Below, piece after piece: positions 1-6,038 of a DNA stretch of 13,673 bases (the first letter of the stretch is position 1; the number at the start of each line of letters is the position of its first letter). A model generated the notes under the pieces. That model saw only the letters and a program-made list of their open reading frames with translations. It was not told the origin of the DNA and did no database searches. The position numbers and the translations under genes are program-made. Source of the DNA: a bacterium (GTDB lineage Bacteria > Patescibacteriota > Minisyncoccia > Minisyncoccales > PEYH01); NCBI GenBank assembly GCA_021158195.1, contig JAGGVA010000046.1:1-13673 (forward strand). The letters run 5' to 3'.

Positions 1-1
1 G

Positions 2-85
2 TGCCCAGGGCGGGACTCGAACCCGCACGCCTATAAAAGGCACGGCCCCTCAAGCCGCTGCGTTTACCAATTACGCCACCTGGGC
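2..85 (-). tRNA. tRNA-Leu(GAG)
   Basis: Reading the minus strand, a 7-bp acceptor stem (GCCCAGG with CCTGGGC), a T stem GCGGG/CCCGC around TTCGAGT, a long variable arm (GCCT-loop-AGGC) and an anticodon stem GCGGC/GCCGT with loop TTGAGGG are all visible. The anticodon is GAG, decoding CTC/CTT leucine codons; the long variable arm fits class II tRNA-Leu. The discriminator A is at position 2. Only one base remains before the window edge, so it cannot be seen whether CCA is encoded. Confidence 0.95.
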
Positions 86-96
86 ATATATAATTT

Positions 97-123
97 ATTT
101 GTACTATCAAAGTACTTTGGCAA
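97..123. repeat. 12-mer plus hairpin element, copy 1
   Basis: ATTTGTACTATC (97-108) is followed by a short stem (AAAG-TA-CTTT) and GGCAA. The same 12-mer, followed by a different but also perfect hairpin and the same GGCAA, occurs at 878-913. This copy lies just upstream of tRNA-Leu and downstream of rplS on the minus strand. Its function is unknown. Confidence 0.4.
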
Positions 124-140
124 GGAAATCTTACTTAAAA

Positions 141-161
141 GCGTGAAACGTGGAGCGTGAA
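141..161. repeat. three tandem 7-base units
   Basis: GCGTGAA, ACGTGGA and GCGTGAA lie head to tail between rplS and tRNA-Leu. This is a short degenerate tandem repeat with no visible gene or known role. Confidence 0.4.
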
Positions 162-169
162 GTTCATCC

Positions 170-208
170 CTCCCCCACCTAATATCCTCCTTCCAAAGGG
201 AGGGGGAG
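170..208. repeat. GC-rich inverted repeat downstream of rplS
   Basis: CTCCCCC (170-176) pairs with GGGGGAG (202-208), and an inner CCTCCTT (186-192) can pair with part of the following AAGGGAGG. It stands out sharply against AT-rich surroundings and lies between the rplS stop and tRNA-Leu. It lacks a clean T tract on either strand, so I call it an intergenic hairpin repeat, not a terminator. Confidence 0.45.
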
Positions 209-265
209 AATTAAGGAGGGGAGAAAGAATATCAGAGTCTTACCAAAGTGGTTTACAATTACATC

Positions 266-673
266 TTATTTCTCTTCCACTTCTCTTTTATTCTCTGATT
301 TTGTTTCTTCCTTTAAATTTTTTGTTTTCTCTACCATTTTTGATCTTAATTTCTTTCTTATTTTCCTCTCAGACTTCTCTCGAAGATAATAAAGTTTTGC
401 TCTTCGAGTCTTTCCTTTTTTAATAATCTCTATTTTTTCAATTAAGGGAGAATGCAAGGGATAAGTCTTCTCTATCCCAACCCCTTCTAAAATTGCTCTT
501 ACTGTAAAGGTGGCATTTATTCCTTTCCCATGTTTTCTTGAAATTAAAATCCCCTCAAAGACCTGAGATTTTTTTCTTTTCTCTTCCGGAACCTTTTCAT
601 AAACCCTAACAGTATCTCCCGGCCTCATTTCTGGCAAATTTTTCTTTAAATCTCCTAATTGGTATAGGTTCAT
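266..673 (-). CDS. rplS: 50S ribosomal protein L19 (bL19)
   Basis: A 135-residue protein of the bacterial large subunit, lying at the interface with the 30S subunit. The family core is clear: RPGDTVRV near residues 18-25, then FEGILISRKHGKG, ATFTVR, GVGIEKTYPLHSP and RRAKLYYLRE. About 20 residues past the usual end form a Lys/Glu-rich tail, as seen in some CPR lineages. The open frame runs further upstream, but those codons lie inside tRNA-Val, so I chose the ATG at 673, which gives the normal distance to RPGDTV. There is no Shine-Dalgarno and no room for one: the start codon is three bases after the tRNA-Val discriminator base. Cotranscription with the tRNA is therefore likely, and tRNA 3' processing would leave a practically leaderless mRNA. 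bL19 has no archaeal counterpart, so it marks this part of the contig as bacterial. Confidence 0.96.
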   Translation of the reverse strand: MNLYQLGDLKKNLPEMRPGDTVRVYEKVPEEKRKKSQVFEGILISRKHGKGINATFTVRAILEGVGIEKTYPLHSPLIEKIEIIKKGKTRRAKLYYLREKSERKIRKKLRSKMVEKTKNLKEETKSENKREVEEK

Positions 674-676
674 ATG

Positions 677-748
677 TGGGCAGTACAGGATTCGAACCTG
701 TGACCTTTCGCACGTCAAGCGAACGCTCTGCCACTGAGCTAACCGCCC
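677..748 (-). tRNA. tRNA-Val(GAC)
   Basis: On the minus strand, acceptor GGGCGGT pairs with ACTGCCC, the D arm contains GCTCAGTGGCAGAGC, the anticodon stem TTCGC/GCGAA carries loop TTGACGT, and the T arm is ACAGG-TTCGAAT-CCTGT. The anticodon GAC reads GTC/GTT valine codons. The discriminator base A (677) is followed by CAT, so CCA is not encoded. The gene lies directly upstream of rplS and probably shares its transcript. Confidence 0.96.
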
Positions 749-763
749 TGAATCTGATTTTTT

Positions 764-791
764 ATTTTAACAAATTTTATTTATAAGTCAA
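764..791 (-). promoter_or_regulatory. sigma70-type promoter for tRNA-Val-rplS
   Basis: On the minus strand TTGACT (791-786), a 16-base spacer and TAAAAT (769-764). The predicted start near 757 is about 9 bases before the tRNA 5' end at 748. Confidence 0.6.
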
Positions 792-823
792 AAAGGTTTC
801 AATCAAATTCAGAAAAATCTCTC

Positions 824-851
824 TTGACAAAATACTTCTCGGGGGTATATT
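824..851 (+). promoter_or_regulatory. sigma70-type promoter for the thioredoxin operon
   Basis: TTGACA (824-829), a 16-base spacer and TATATT (846-851). The start is predicted near 858, giving a leader of roughly 84 bases before the ATG at 942. It is divergent from the tRNA-Val promoter. Confidence 0.7.
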
Positions 852-877
852 AGTCTAATCTCAAAGTGGTGTCTTTA

Positions 878-913
878 ATTTGTACTATCCAACCACTTAG
901 GTGTGGTTGGCAA
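878..913. repeat. 12-mer plus hairpin element, copy 2
   Basis: ATTTGTACTATC (878-889) followed by a perfect 8-bp stem CCAACCAC (889-896) / GTGGTTGG (903-910) with a six-base loop, then GGCAA ending at 913. Position 97-123 shares the 12-mer and GGCAA but has a different stem. Here it sits in the leader of the thioredoxin gene. Confidence 0.45.
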
Positions 914-941
914 TTACATTTAATATTTAAGTTAGCAAACT

Positions 942-1262
942 ATGTTAGAAATAATTTTAACTGATCAAAATTTTGAACAAGAGGTATTAAAAAGTGAAAA
1001 GCCGGTGTTGGTTGATATGTACTCAGAATGGTGTCCTCCTTGTAAAATAATATCTCCATTTTTAGAAAAAATAGCTGAAGAGTTTTCAGAAAAAATAAAG
1101 GTAGGGAAAATGAATGTAGAGCAATCTCCTCTTACGGCTTCTCAATATGGAATTGAGGTCATCCCTACCCTGTTGTTTTTTAAAAATGGTAAGGTAATAG
1201 ATAAGATTGTTGGTGCTGTTCCTTATAAGGTGTTAGAAGAAAGGGTAAAACAAAATTTATAA
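942..1262 (+). CDS. trxA: thioredoxin
   Basis: A cytoplasmic thiol-disulfide oxidoreductase of 106 residues, the normal length for a single thioredoxin domain. The active site is WCPPC at residues 30-34, with the cis-proline loop VIPT at 73-76 and the KNGK turn after it. The second position is Pro instead of the usual Gly (WCGPC), a variant expected to shift redox potential; this is known for the family, not shown here. It is the first gene of a unit with the CooC-like ATPase (37 bases downstream) and the radical-SAM activase, behind a sigma70-type promoter at 824-851. There is no SD before the ATG. It may supply reducing equivalents to ribonucleotide reductase or keep the partners' cysteines reduced; that is inference from context. 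Confidence 0.92.
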   Translation: MLEIILTDQNFEQEVLKSEKPVLVDMYSEWCPPCKIISPFLEKIAEEFSEKIKVGKMNVEQSPLTASQYGIEVIPTLLFFKNGKVIDKIVGAVPYKVLEERVKQNL

Positions 1263-1299
1263 AGGAGGGTTAGAAAAGATTATAATTAACATTATTAAA

Positions 1300-2127
1300 A
1301 TGAAAAACAAATGGAAAAATTTAATAGGAAAAAGAATATTAATTTCAGGAAAGGGAGGAAGTGGGAAGAGTACGTTAGTAACCTTGATGGCAAAAGCGTT
1401 ACAAGAGAAAGGATATAATGTTCTTGCCTTAGATGGTGATGCCTCCAATCCTTATGGACTTTTTAAATTAATATGTGGAACAAAGAAGAAAACTCCTCCT
1501 AAACCATTAATAGAGTTTTTTGGCGGAATTGAAAAGGTGGGATGTCCTGTAGATCAACCTTCCTCTTTAACCAGATTAAATAATCATATTCCTGTACCAT
1601 CCAAAAGAATAGATATTTTAAAAGAAATTCCAAAAGACTACTTTGTAAGAAGAAAAAGGCTAATTTTATTTCAGGCAGGCAAGATTAAGGAATATGGTCA
1701 GGGTTGCGATGGTCCTATAGAAAAGGTGGTCAGAGATTTTATGGTAAAAGGAAATTATGTTCACCTTATTGATGTGAAGGCAGGAATCGAACATTTTGGA
1801 AGAAAGATTTCAGAAAGGGTGGATATAATTTTAATTGTTGTTGATCCTACTTTGGAATCTATCTCAATAGCAAAGAGAATAAGAGAATTTTGCAAAAGTA
1901 TGAAAATGAAAGATTTTTGGTTAATTCTAAATAAGATAAGGTCAAACAAGATCAGATCTCAAATGATAAAGAAATTGGGCAGATTAAAAGATAGGGTTAT
2001 TGGTACTGTTCAATGCGATTCTAAAATAATAAAATCAATCTTAGAAGGAAAACTTAAAAGTGAAAAGCAAACCCTAAAAGAGATAAAGGAGATTATTGAA
2101 AAGTTAGAGAATTTTGAAGGAAAATGA
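1300..2127 (+). CDS. CooC/MinD-type P-loop ATPase
   Basis: A 275-residue SIMIBI-class ATPase. Residues 17-25 form the deviant Walker A GKGGSGKST; residues 45-51 DGDASNP match the switch I region; DVKAGIEHFGR at 158-168 is the signature of CooC-like proteins (the nickel-loading ATPase of CO dehydrogenase). CooC normally has a Cys-X-Cys metal site; here the aligned region shows one cysteine (GQGCDG, 133-138), so nickel handling is doubtful and metal-cofactor maturation is only a guess. The stop overlaps the next start (ATGA at 2124-2127), implying translational coupling to the radical-SAM protein. Start choice is uncertain: a strong AAAGGAGGG (1261-1269) is 30 bases before this ATG but well placed for an in-frame ATT codon at 1279, which would add seven residues. 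Confidence 0.8.
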   Translation: MKNKWKNLIGKRILISGKGGSGKSTLVTLMAKALQEKGYNVLALDGDASNPYGLFKLICGTKKKTPPKPLIEFFGGIEKVGCPVDQPSSLTRLNNHIPVPSKRIDILKEIPKDYFVRRKRLILFQAGKIKEYGQGCDGPIEKVVRDFMVKGNYVHLIDVKAGIEHFGRKISERVDIILIVVDPTLESISIAKRIREFCKSMKMKDFWLILNKIRSNKIRSQMIKKLGRLKDRVIGTVQCDSKIIKSILEGKLKSEKQTLKEIKEIIEKLENFEGK

Positions 2128-2840
2128 AAATTGTCAATATTTTAAAACAAAGTCTAATTGAGTATCCTGGAAAGATCTCAGGAGTTATTTTTATCGCCGG
2201 ATGCAATTTTCGCTGCCCCTTTTGTTACGTGCCTCATTTGGTCTTACCCGAGAGAATTAAAGAACTTCCCTCCATACCAGAAAAGGAAGTATTTTCTTTT
2301 TTGGAGGAAAGAAGAGGATTTTTAGAAGCAGTGGCTATAAGTGGAGGAGAGCCCACTTTAAATCCAGAACTTCCAGACTTTATTAAAAAAATTAAAAAGA
2401 TGGAATATGCCATAGAATTGGAAACAAATGGCTCTAATCCTGAGATGCTGAAATATTTAATTGAAAAGAAACTAATAGATTATGTCTGTATGGATATAAA
2501 AAATGATTTGGTATTTGAGAAATACAACCCAGTAGTAGGTGGCGTCTTAACCAGAGAAATCTTTGAAAGGGTAAAAAAATCAATTGAAATCTTGCTGCAA
2601 GGAAAGGTAGATTATCAGTTTAGAACTACTTTAATGAAGGAATTTCATAAGAAAGAAGATATTATCAACATTTGCAAAAAAATAAAAAAGGCAAAGGTGT
2701 ATTACCTACAAAACTTTGAAAATACAAAAGGAGAGACAGTAAGTGGAAAGACCTTTACTCCCTTCTCTGAAGAAGAAATTAAAGAAATAATTGAAGAAGG
2801 AAAAAAGTATACTAATATCAAAGCAAGATCTTATTTGTGA
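2124..2840 (+). CDS. nrdG: radical SAM anaerobic RNR-activating protein (NrdG2-like)
   Basis: A 238-residue radical SAM enzyme. The [4Fe-4S] motif is C27-x3-C31-x2-C34 in GCNFRCPFCY; SGGEPT at 73-78 is the SAM-binding motif; ETNGSNPE and YVCMDIK follow at the expected spacing. The N-terminal KQSLIEYPGK and the overall order match the anaerobic ribonucleoside-triphosphate reductase activating protein family of the NrdG2 type. Family members install the glycyl radical on the class III reductase under anaerobic conditions. Its ATG overlaps the stop of the ATPase, preceded by GAAGGA. Thioredoxin in the same unit fits a redox or nucleotide-reduction theme, but no reductase gene is in the window. 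No convincing terminator follows. Confidence 0.8.
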   Translation: MKIVNILKQSLIEYPGKISGVIFIAGCNFRCPFCYVPHLVLPERIKELPSIPEKEVFSFLEERRGFLEAVAISGGEPTLNPELPDFIKKIKKMEYAIELETNGSNPEMLKYLIEKKLIDYVCMDIKNDLVFEKYNPVVGGVLTREIFERVKKSIEILLQGKVDYQFRTTLMKEFHKKEDIINICKKIKKAKVYYLQNFENTKGETVSGKTFTPFSEEEIKEIIEEGKKYTNIKARSYL

Positions 2841-2903
2841 TTGATTTGAAGCAAAAATAAGAAATAGCAGAACAATATTTGCTTGAGAAATTAAATACAG
2901 AAT

Positions 2904-2932
2904 TTGACAGGTATTAGGAATTGTATTATCAT
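2904..2932 (+). promoter_or_regulatory. sigma70-type promoter of the TFB gene
   Basis: TTGACA (2904-2909), a 17-base spacer and TATCAT (2927-2932): a perfect -35, optimal spacing and a five-of-six -10. The start is expected near 2939, leaving about 32 bases of leader that contain the SD. This is a bacterial promoter in front of an archaeal-type gene. Confidence 0.75.
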
Positions 2933-2958
2933 AAGTAAAAAGTAGTTTGAAAAAATAT

Positions 2959-2965
2959 AGGAGGT
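2959..2965 (+). promoter_or_regulatory. Shine-Dalgarno of the TFB gene
   Basis: AGGAGGT, a near-complete anti-16S match, ends five bases before the ATG at 2971. It is the strongest ribosome binding site in the window and fixes the start of TFB. Confidence 0.85.
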
Positions 2966-2970
2966 AAAAA

Positions 2971-3834
2971 ATGAGAGGAAAATGTCCTGAATGTGGAGAT
3001 CGTATAATTAAGGATCCAGAAACAGGAGAACTTTATTGCGAAAAATGTGGATTAATTATAGATGAAATTTCTATAGATCCAGGAAGAGAGTGGAGGGTGT
3101 TTAACCCTGAAGACTGGAAAGAGAGATTAAGGGTAGGTCCTCCTAATAACTGGAGGCTTCCTAATAAGGGGCTTGGAACCTCTCTCGTTCCAAAAGAACT
3201 AAAAGGAGAAAGAATAGGACGAGAGGTTTCGCCCTTCCTAAAAAAGGACAAAGGTCTAAGGTTGGCTCTTTTAGAAATAGACAGAATAGCGTCCGAACTT
3301 AAACTCCCAACTGAGATCAAAGAGGAAGCATGTGCCTTATACCAGAAAGCGAGAGCCAGGGGTCTGCTTAAAGGCAGAAAGACTGAGGTTATAGCAAGCG
3401 CCCTATTGTATATTGTATGTAGAGAATTTGGAATCCCTCGAACTTTCAAAGAAATAGGAAAAGTGGCTAAAGTCAAAAACCAAGAAATATATCCTACCTA
3501 TCGCTCTCTTCTATCACACCAGAGTGAACTAAGAATAAAAACGTCGATTCTCTCGCCCGAACAATATATTCCAAGATTCTGTTCGGTTCTTGGATTAAAT
3601 AAAGAAATAGAGATGAATGCATTAGCAATAGCAAGAGAGGTTTCCAAAGAATTGATAGGAAAGAGAAATCCTATAGGAATTGCAGGAGCCGCTATTCATC
3701 TTGCTGCTTCTATAAAAGGAGTAAGGATCAAACTAAAAGAGATAGTGAAGGTCACAGGGGTTACAGAACCTACGATAAGAAGAATGGATAAAGAAATAGC
3801 AGGAATATTGAAACCACTTTTGTTTAAAAATTAA
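2971..3834 (+). CDS. tfb: archaeal-type transcription initiation factor B (TFB/TFIIB)
   Basis: Full-length TFB of 287 residues (archaeal TFBs are about 300). A zinc ribbon C5-x2-C8 ... C23-x2-C26 is followed by the B-reader/linker region (PGREWRVFN at 37-45, GPP at 56-58, NKGLGTSL at 65-72), then two cyclin folds (about 97-187 and 193-285). Hallmarks include EIDRIASELKLP, GRKTEVIASALLYIVCREFG, PRTFKEIGKVAKV and YIPRFCSVLGL; the C-terminal helix-turn-helix GVTEPTIRRMDKEI corresponds to the BRE-reading helix. In archaea TFB binds TBP-TATA and BRE and recruits RNA polymerase. Here it is a single-gene unit with a bacterial promoter, SD and intrinsic terminator, beside a bL19-containing bacterial locus. 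No TBP or archaeal polymerase gene is in the window, so its partner is unknown. All domains are intact, arguing for a maintained function. Confidence 0.93.
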   Translation: MRGKCPECGDRIIKDPETGELYCEKCGLIIDEISIDPGREWRVFNPEDWKERLRVGPPNNWRLPNKGLGTSLVPKELKGERIGREVSPFLKKDKGLRLALLEIDRIASELKLPTEIKEEACALYQKARARGLLKGRKTEVIASALLYIVCREFGIPRTFKEIGKVAKVKNQEIYPTYRSLLSHQSELRIKTSILSPEQYIPRFCSVLGLNKEIEMNALAIAREVSKELIGKRNPIGIAGAAIHLAASIKGVRIKLKEIVKVTGVTEPTIRRMDKEIAGILKPLLFKN

Positions 3835-3859
3835 AGGGACCTTTGTCCCTCTTTTTTTT
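3835..3859 (+). terminator. intrinsic terminator after TFB
   Basis: AGGGAC (3835-3840), loop CTTT, GTCCCT (3845-3850), then C and eight T residues (3852-3859). It starts immediately after the TFB stop codon and is a textbook rho-independent terminator. Confidence 0.88.
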
Positions 3860-3917
3860 ATAGGGGTTCCAAGAAGAGATTTAAGCGACAGCGGGAAAGT
3901 CGGCGTCGGCGAACAAT

Positions 3918-4364
3918 TTATAAATTCTCTTCAGAAATTACTTTTATTCCATGCTTTTTTAGCAATGCTGTAGTAACACCATCTCCTTTAATTAGTGTTC
4001 CAGTAAAAGTGCCATCATAAGTTTTTCCACAACCACAAGAAGGGCTTTTTTGCTTGGCAATGAATTCCTTTATACCTAACAGTTTAGCAATTTTTAGAAC
4101 TTCGCGAGCTCCTCTAATAAAGTATACAGTTACATCCTTTCCTTCTTTATTTAAAACTTTGCATTTTCCGTTAAGCACATCATCTCCTGTGCCGTTTTGA
4201 ATTTCTTGAGGAATCCTTGGAGTTGGTAATCCCCCGAGTTGCTCAGGACAGATAGGTATCAAAACCTCTTTTTTAGAAAGTTCAATAACTTTTTTATTTT
4301 TGTATCTATCTTTGCCATCCCAGGTACACCTTATCCCAAGTAAACAAGCACTACAAAGTTTCAT
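3918..4364 (-). CDS. DUF523 family protein
   Basis: A 148-residue protein of the DUF523 (YbbK-like) family, biochemical function unknown. Family signatures are present: SACLLGIRCTWDG (residues 5-17), CPEQLGGLPTPR (39-50), SPSCGCG near 107-113 and DGVTTALLKKHGIKV near the C-terminus. The conserved cysteines suggest metal or redox chemistry, but this is inference. It is the leftmost and, in integron logic, oldest cassette. It has no SD; a TATA-like box TTTATAAA is centred 30 bases before the ATG. No attC-like repeat is visible downstream, so the cassette may be fixed in place. Confidence 0.88.
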   Translation of the reverse strand: MKLCSACLLGIRCTWDGKDRYKNKKVIELSKKEVLIPICPEQLGGLPTPRIPQEIQNGTGDDVLNGKCKVLNKEGKDVTVYFIRGAREVLKIAKLLGIKEFIAKQKSPSCGCGKTYDGTFTGTLIKGDGVTTALLKKHGIKVISEENL

Positions 4365-4389
4365 AATTAAAATAGTAACTTAGAACTCA

Positions 4390-4398
4390 TTTTATAAA
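4390..4398 (-). promoter_or_regulatory. archaeal-type TATA box (DUF523 cassette)
   Basis: Minus strand reads GAAAAAG then TTTATAAAA; the box is centred 30 bases upstream of the ATG at 4364 and preceded by A-rich BRE-like sequence. No SD is present. A bacterial -10-like TACTAT seven bases before the ATG is an alternative. Confidence 0.45.
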
Positions 4399-4404
4399 CT
4401 TTTT

Positions 4405-4428
4405 CTTTCGGCGAGCCGACGCTGATTG
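4405..4428. repeat. shared cassette 5' element, copy 1
   Basis: CTTTCGGCGAGCCGACGCTG plus ATTG: 24 bases found again with one mismatch at 13364-13387, both times between an attC-like site and the following cassette gene. It contains a TCGGC/GCCGA hairpin. A shorter relative (GGCGAG, GATTGG) lies at 7207-7220. Confidence 0.6.
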
Positions 4429-4432
4429 GATA

Positions 4433-4524
4433 TAATATATTGCGGTTATGAGAAGTTTTGCTTTAGCGAAATTTGGGAAAATCATATGAAGTAAGTGTAG
4501 ATTCTCCTCATAGTCGCTGTTAAG
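4433..4524 (-). repeat. attC-like site A (between MFS and DUF523)
   Basis: Outer arms GCGGTTATGAG (4442-4452) and CTCATAGTCGC (4507-4517) pair with two G-T wobbles on the plus strand. The left arm has an extra bulge near its end, and the ends are TAATA and TGTTA. Inside are GAAGTT-hairpin (TTTTGC/GCGAAA)-ATTTGGG and a weak second hairpin (AATC/GATT). The left core has TAAT for TAAC. Confidence 0.65.
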
Positions 4525-4599
4525 GCCCCAGCCTATTGGTCGAGCGAGCGATCACGAGAGAGAAATTCAGGGCGTGAGCGATTTTAAGAAAATTTCAGC

Positions 4600-5781
4600 T
4601 TAGTCTATCAGTTGGCTTTCTTCTATTTTAGATATTAGTGAAAAAACAATGGCTGCGACTCCTAAGATTATTAATGTATAATTTAATGACCAATCTACTA
4701 GTAATCCAACTGCTGGGTTTATGATAACAAGAGCAAATCTTCTAATCATGGAAATTGTTGAAAGTACAGTTGCTCTTTTTGGTGATGGAATATATTTGTT
4801 CATATAACTTACAAAAAGGGGTCTTCTTGATAAGCCAAAGCCACCACCAAGTATTATAGCTAGTAAAACTAAAGGAATAAATGTTGTTAAGCCACCAATA
4901 ATAAACATAACCCCTGTTATTGCTGCGCTAAAGAAAATCAATCGTTTTTTTGATCCAAATATTCTTTCAAGTCTCTGGTAATTATTCATAATTAATATCT
5001 GGCTTACCACAAAGCACGCATGAACTATCCCAAAGTAACCAATATTTATACCTGCTTGTTTTAACATTGGCTGGTATAGCCAGATCATAAAGTAGGCAAC
5101 AGATGCTATAAAAATCATATCCATAGCCAAAATTTTTAGAACTCTACTCCTATAAAAAAATTTCATACCATCTTTTAATATATTAAAATATCGTTTTGAT
5201 TCTATTTTTTGAGTAGTTTTAGGTTCTTTAAAGGTTAGAGCAATAAGAAAAGCTATGCTAAATGGGACAATCAATAATAACATCGGTGCTCTTAAACCAA
5301 ATTGATCTGCAATAAAACTACCAATAGGCGCACCAATCATTATGCCAGCCAAACCAAAGCTTTCTACTCTACCAAAAATCTTTTTTGATTTTTTTGTTTC
5401 ATTAATTTTTCTCAGAGTATCATAAACAAATGCTTCGTCCGCCCCAGACAATAATGCGGCTGACATTGCCCATAAAAATTCACCAAGCAAGAAAATATAA
5501 AAATTGGGCATACTTGCATATACGAAAGCAGCTATTGCATTTACACCACATGCTAAAGCAAGAGAGTGTTTTCTGCCTAAATAATCAGCAACAGCTCCAG
5601 TAGGGATTTCTAAAAGGAAAGTCCAAAGCATAAACCAAGATTGTAAAATCATTATTTGTGTAAAGTTTATACCGCCCCAATCTATAAAAAAGGGAACTAA
5701 TACTCCAGCAGTGAAATGTAAACTAACAAAAAATTTGAAAAGATATATTTTCCAAAGATTGGCTCTAAAAATCGTAGTCAT
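4600..5781 (-). CDS. MFS transporter
   Basis: A 393-residue integral membrane protein with 12 hydrophobic segments in two groups of six, the usual major facilitator plan. GAVADYLGRKHS between helices 2 and 3 (about residues 62-73) is the conserved loop motif A; a basic stretch separates helix 6 from 7. Substrate cannot be told; overall similarity is to sugar- or drug-type permeases of small cassettes. The GC-poor gene has no SD. A TATA-like TTTATAAA sits 26 bases before the ATG. It occupies a cassette of its own between sites B and A. Confidence 0.88.
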   Translation of the reverse strand: MTTIFRANLWKIYLFKFFVSLHFTAGVLVPFFIDWGGINFTQIMILQSWFMLWTFLLEIPTGAVADYLGRKHSLALACGVNAIAAFVYASMPNFYIFLLGEFLWAMSAALLSGADEAFVYDTLRKINETKKSKKIFGRVESFGLAGIMIGAPIGSFIADQFGLRAPMLLLIVPFSIAFLIALTFKEPKTTQKIESKRYFNILKDGMKFFYRSRVLKILAMDMIFIASVAYFMIWLYQPMLKQAGINIGYFGIVHACFVVSQILIMNNYQRLERIFGSKKRLIFFSAAITGVMFIIGGLTTFIPLVLLAIILGGGFGLSRRPLFVSYMNKYIPSPKRATVLSTISMIRRFALVIINPAVGLLVDWSLNYTLIILGVAAIVFSLISKIEESQLID

Positions 5782-5803
5782 ATAATCAGTTTATTTAAAA
5801 TTG

Positions 5804-5811
5804 TTTATAAA
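5804..5811 (-). promoter_or_regulatory. archaeal-type TATA box (MFS cassette)
   Basis: TTTATAAA centred 26 bases upstream of the ATG at 5781, preceded on the minus strand by ACAACTT. No SD lies between the box and the start codon. Confidence 0.45.
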
Positions 5812-5856
5812 AGTTGTTAAAATTAAAAGTTACGGAGAGCGAATACCCAAATTGAA

Positions 5857-5954
5857 TTTAACATATAGCATTTTACGATGTTCGGTAGAGCCTTAGCGAA
5901 AACGAATTTAGGTTAAACCTTTGAAAGAATCAAGCCGTAAAATGCCTCTTAGGC
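5857..5954 (-). repeat. attC-like site B (between HD and MFS)
   Basis: Left end TTTAAC then an ATATA bulge and GCATTTTACG (5868-5877), pairing perfectly with CGTAAAATGC (5935-5944). On the minus strand the R' core is GTTAAAT, matching GTTRRRY. The other end (CTTAGGC) has lost the GTT core. Inner TTCG/CGAA and AGGTT/AACCT hairpins are possible. TTAAACCTTTG (5913-5923) also recurs inverted just outside the site as CAAAGGTTTAA. Confidence 0.62.
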
Positions 5955-6038
5955 AAACCTAAACCAAAGGTTTAAAACATCACATCCTTAAGAAATGCGA
6001 AGTATTTCGAAGATATTTGTGGATACACCGTGATTTCA

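Noticed and set aside
674..718. Longer L19 starting at 718
   Set aside because: The extra residues lie inside tRNA-Val; the family length fits the ATG at 673.
2834..2874. Terminator after the radical-SAM gene (CTTATTT...AAATAAG)
   Set aside because: AT-only stem with a long loop and no T tract; too weak to call.
3033..3476. 147-codon open frame antisense to TFB
   Set aside because: Shadow of the TFB gene; no RBS, no family pattern, and TFB is strongly supported.
1..3860. Whole contig being archaeal
   Set aside because: bL19 is bacterial, and the promoters and terminator are bacterial in form; archaea lack bL19.
3835..3920. Chimeric assembly joining a bacterial and an archaeal contig here
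   Set aside because: Not excluded, but TFB itself already has bacterial signals and there is no sequence break or duplicated end. Only read coverage can settle it.
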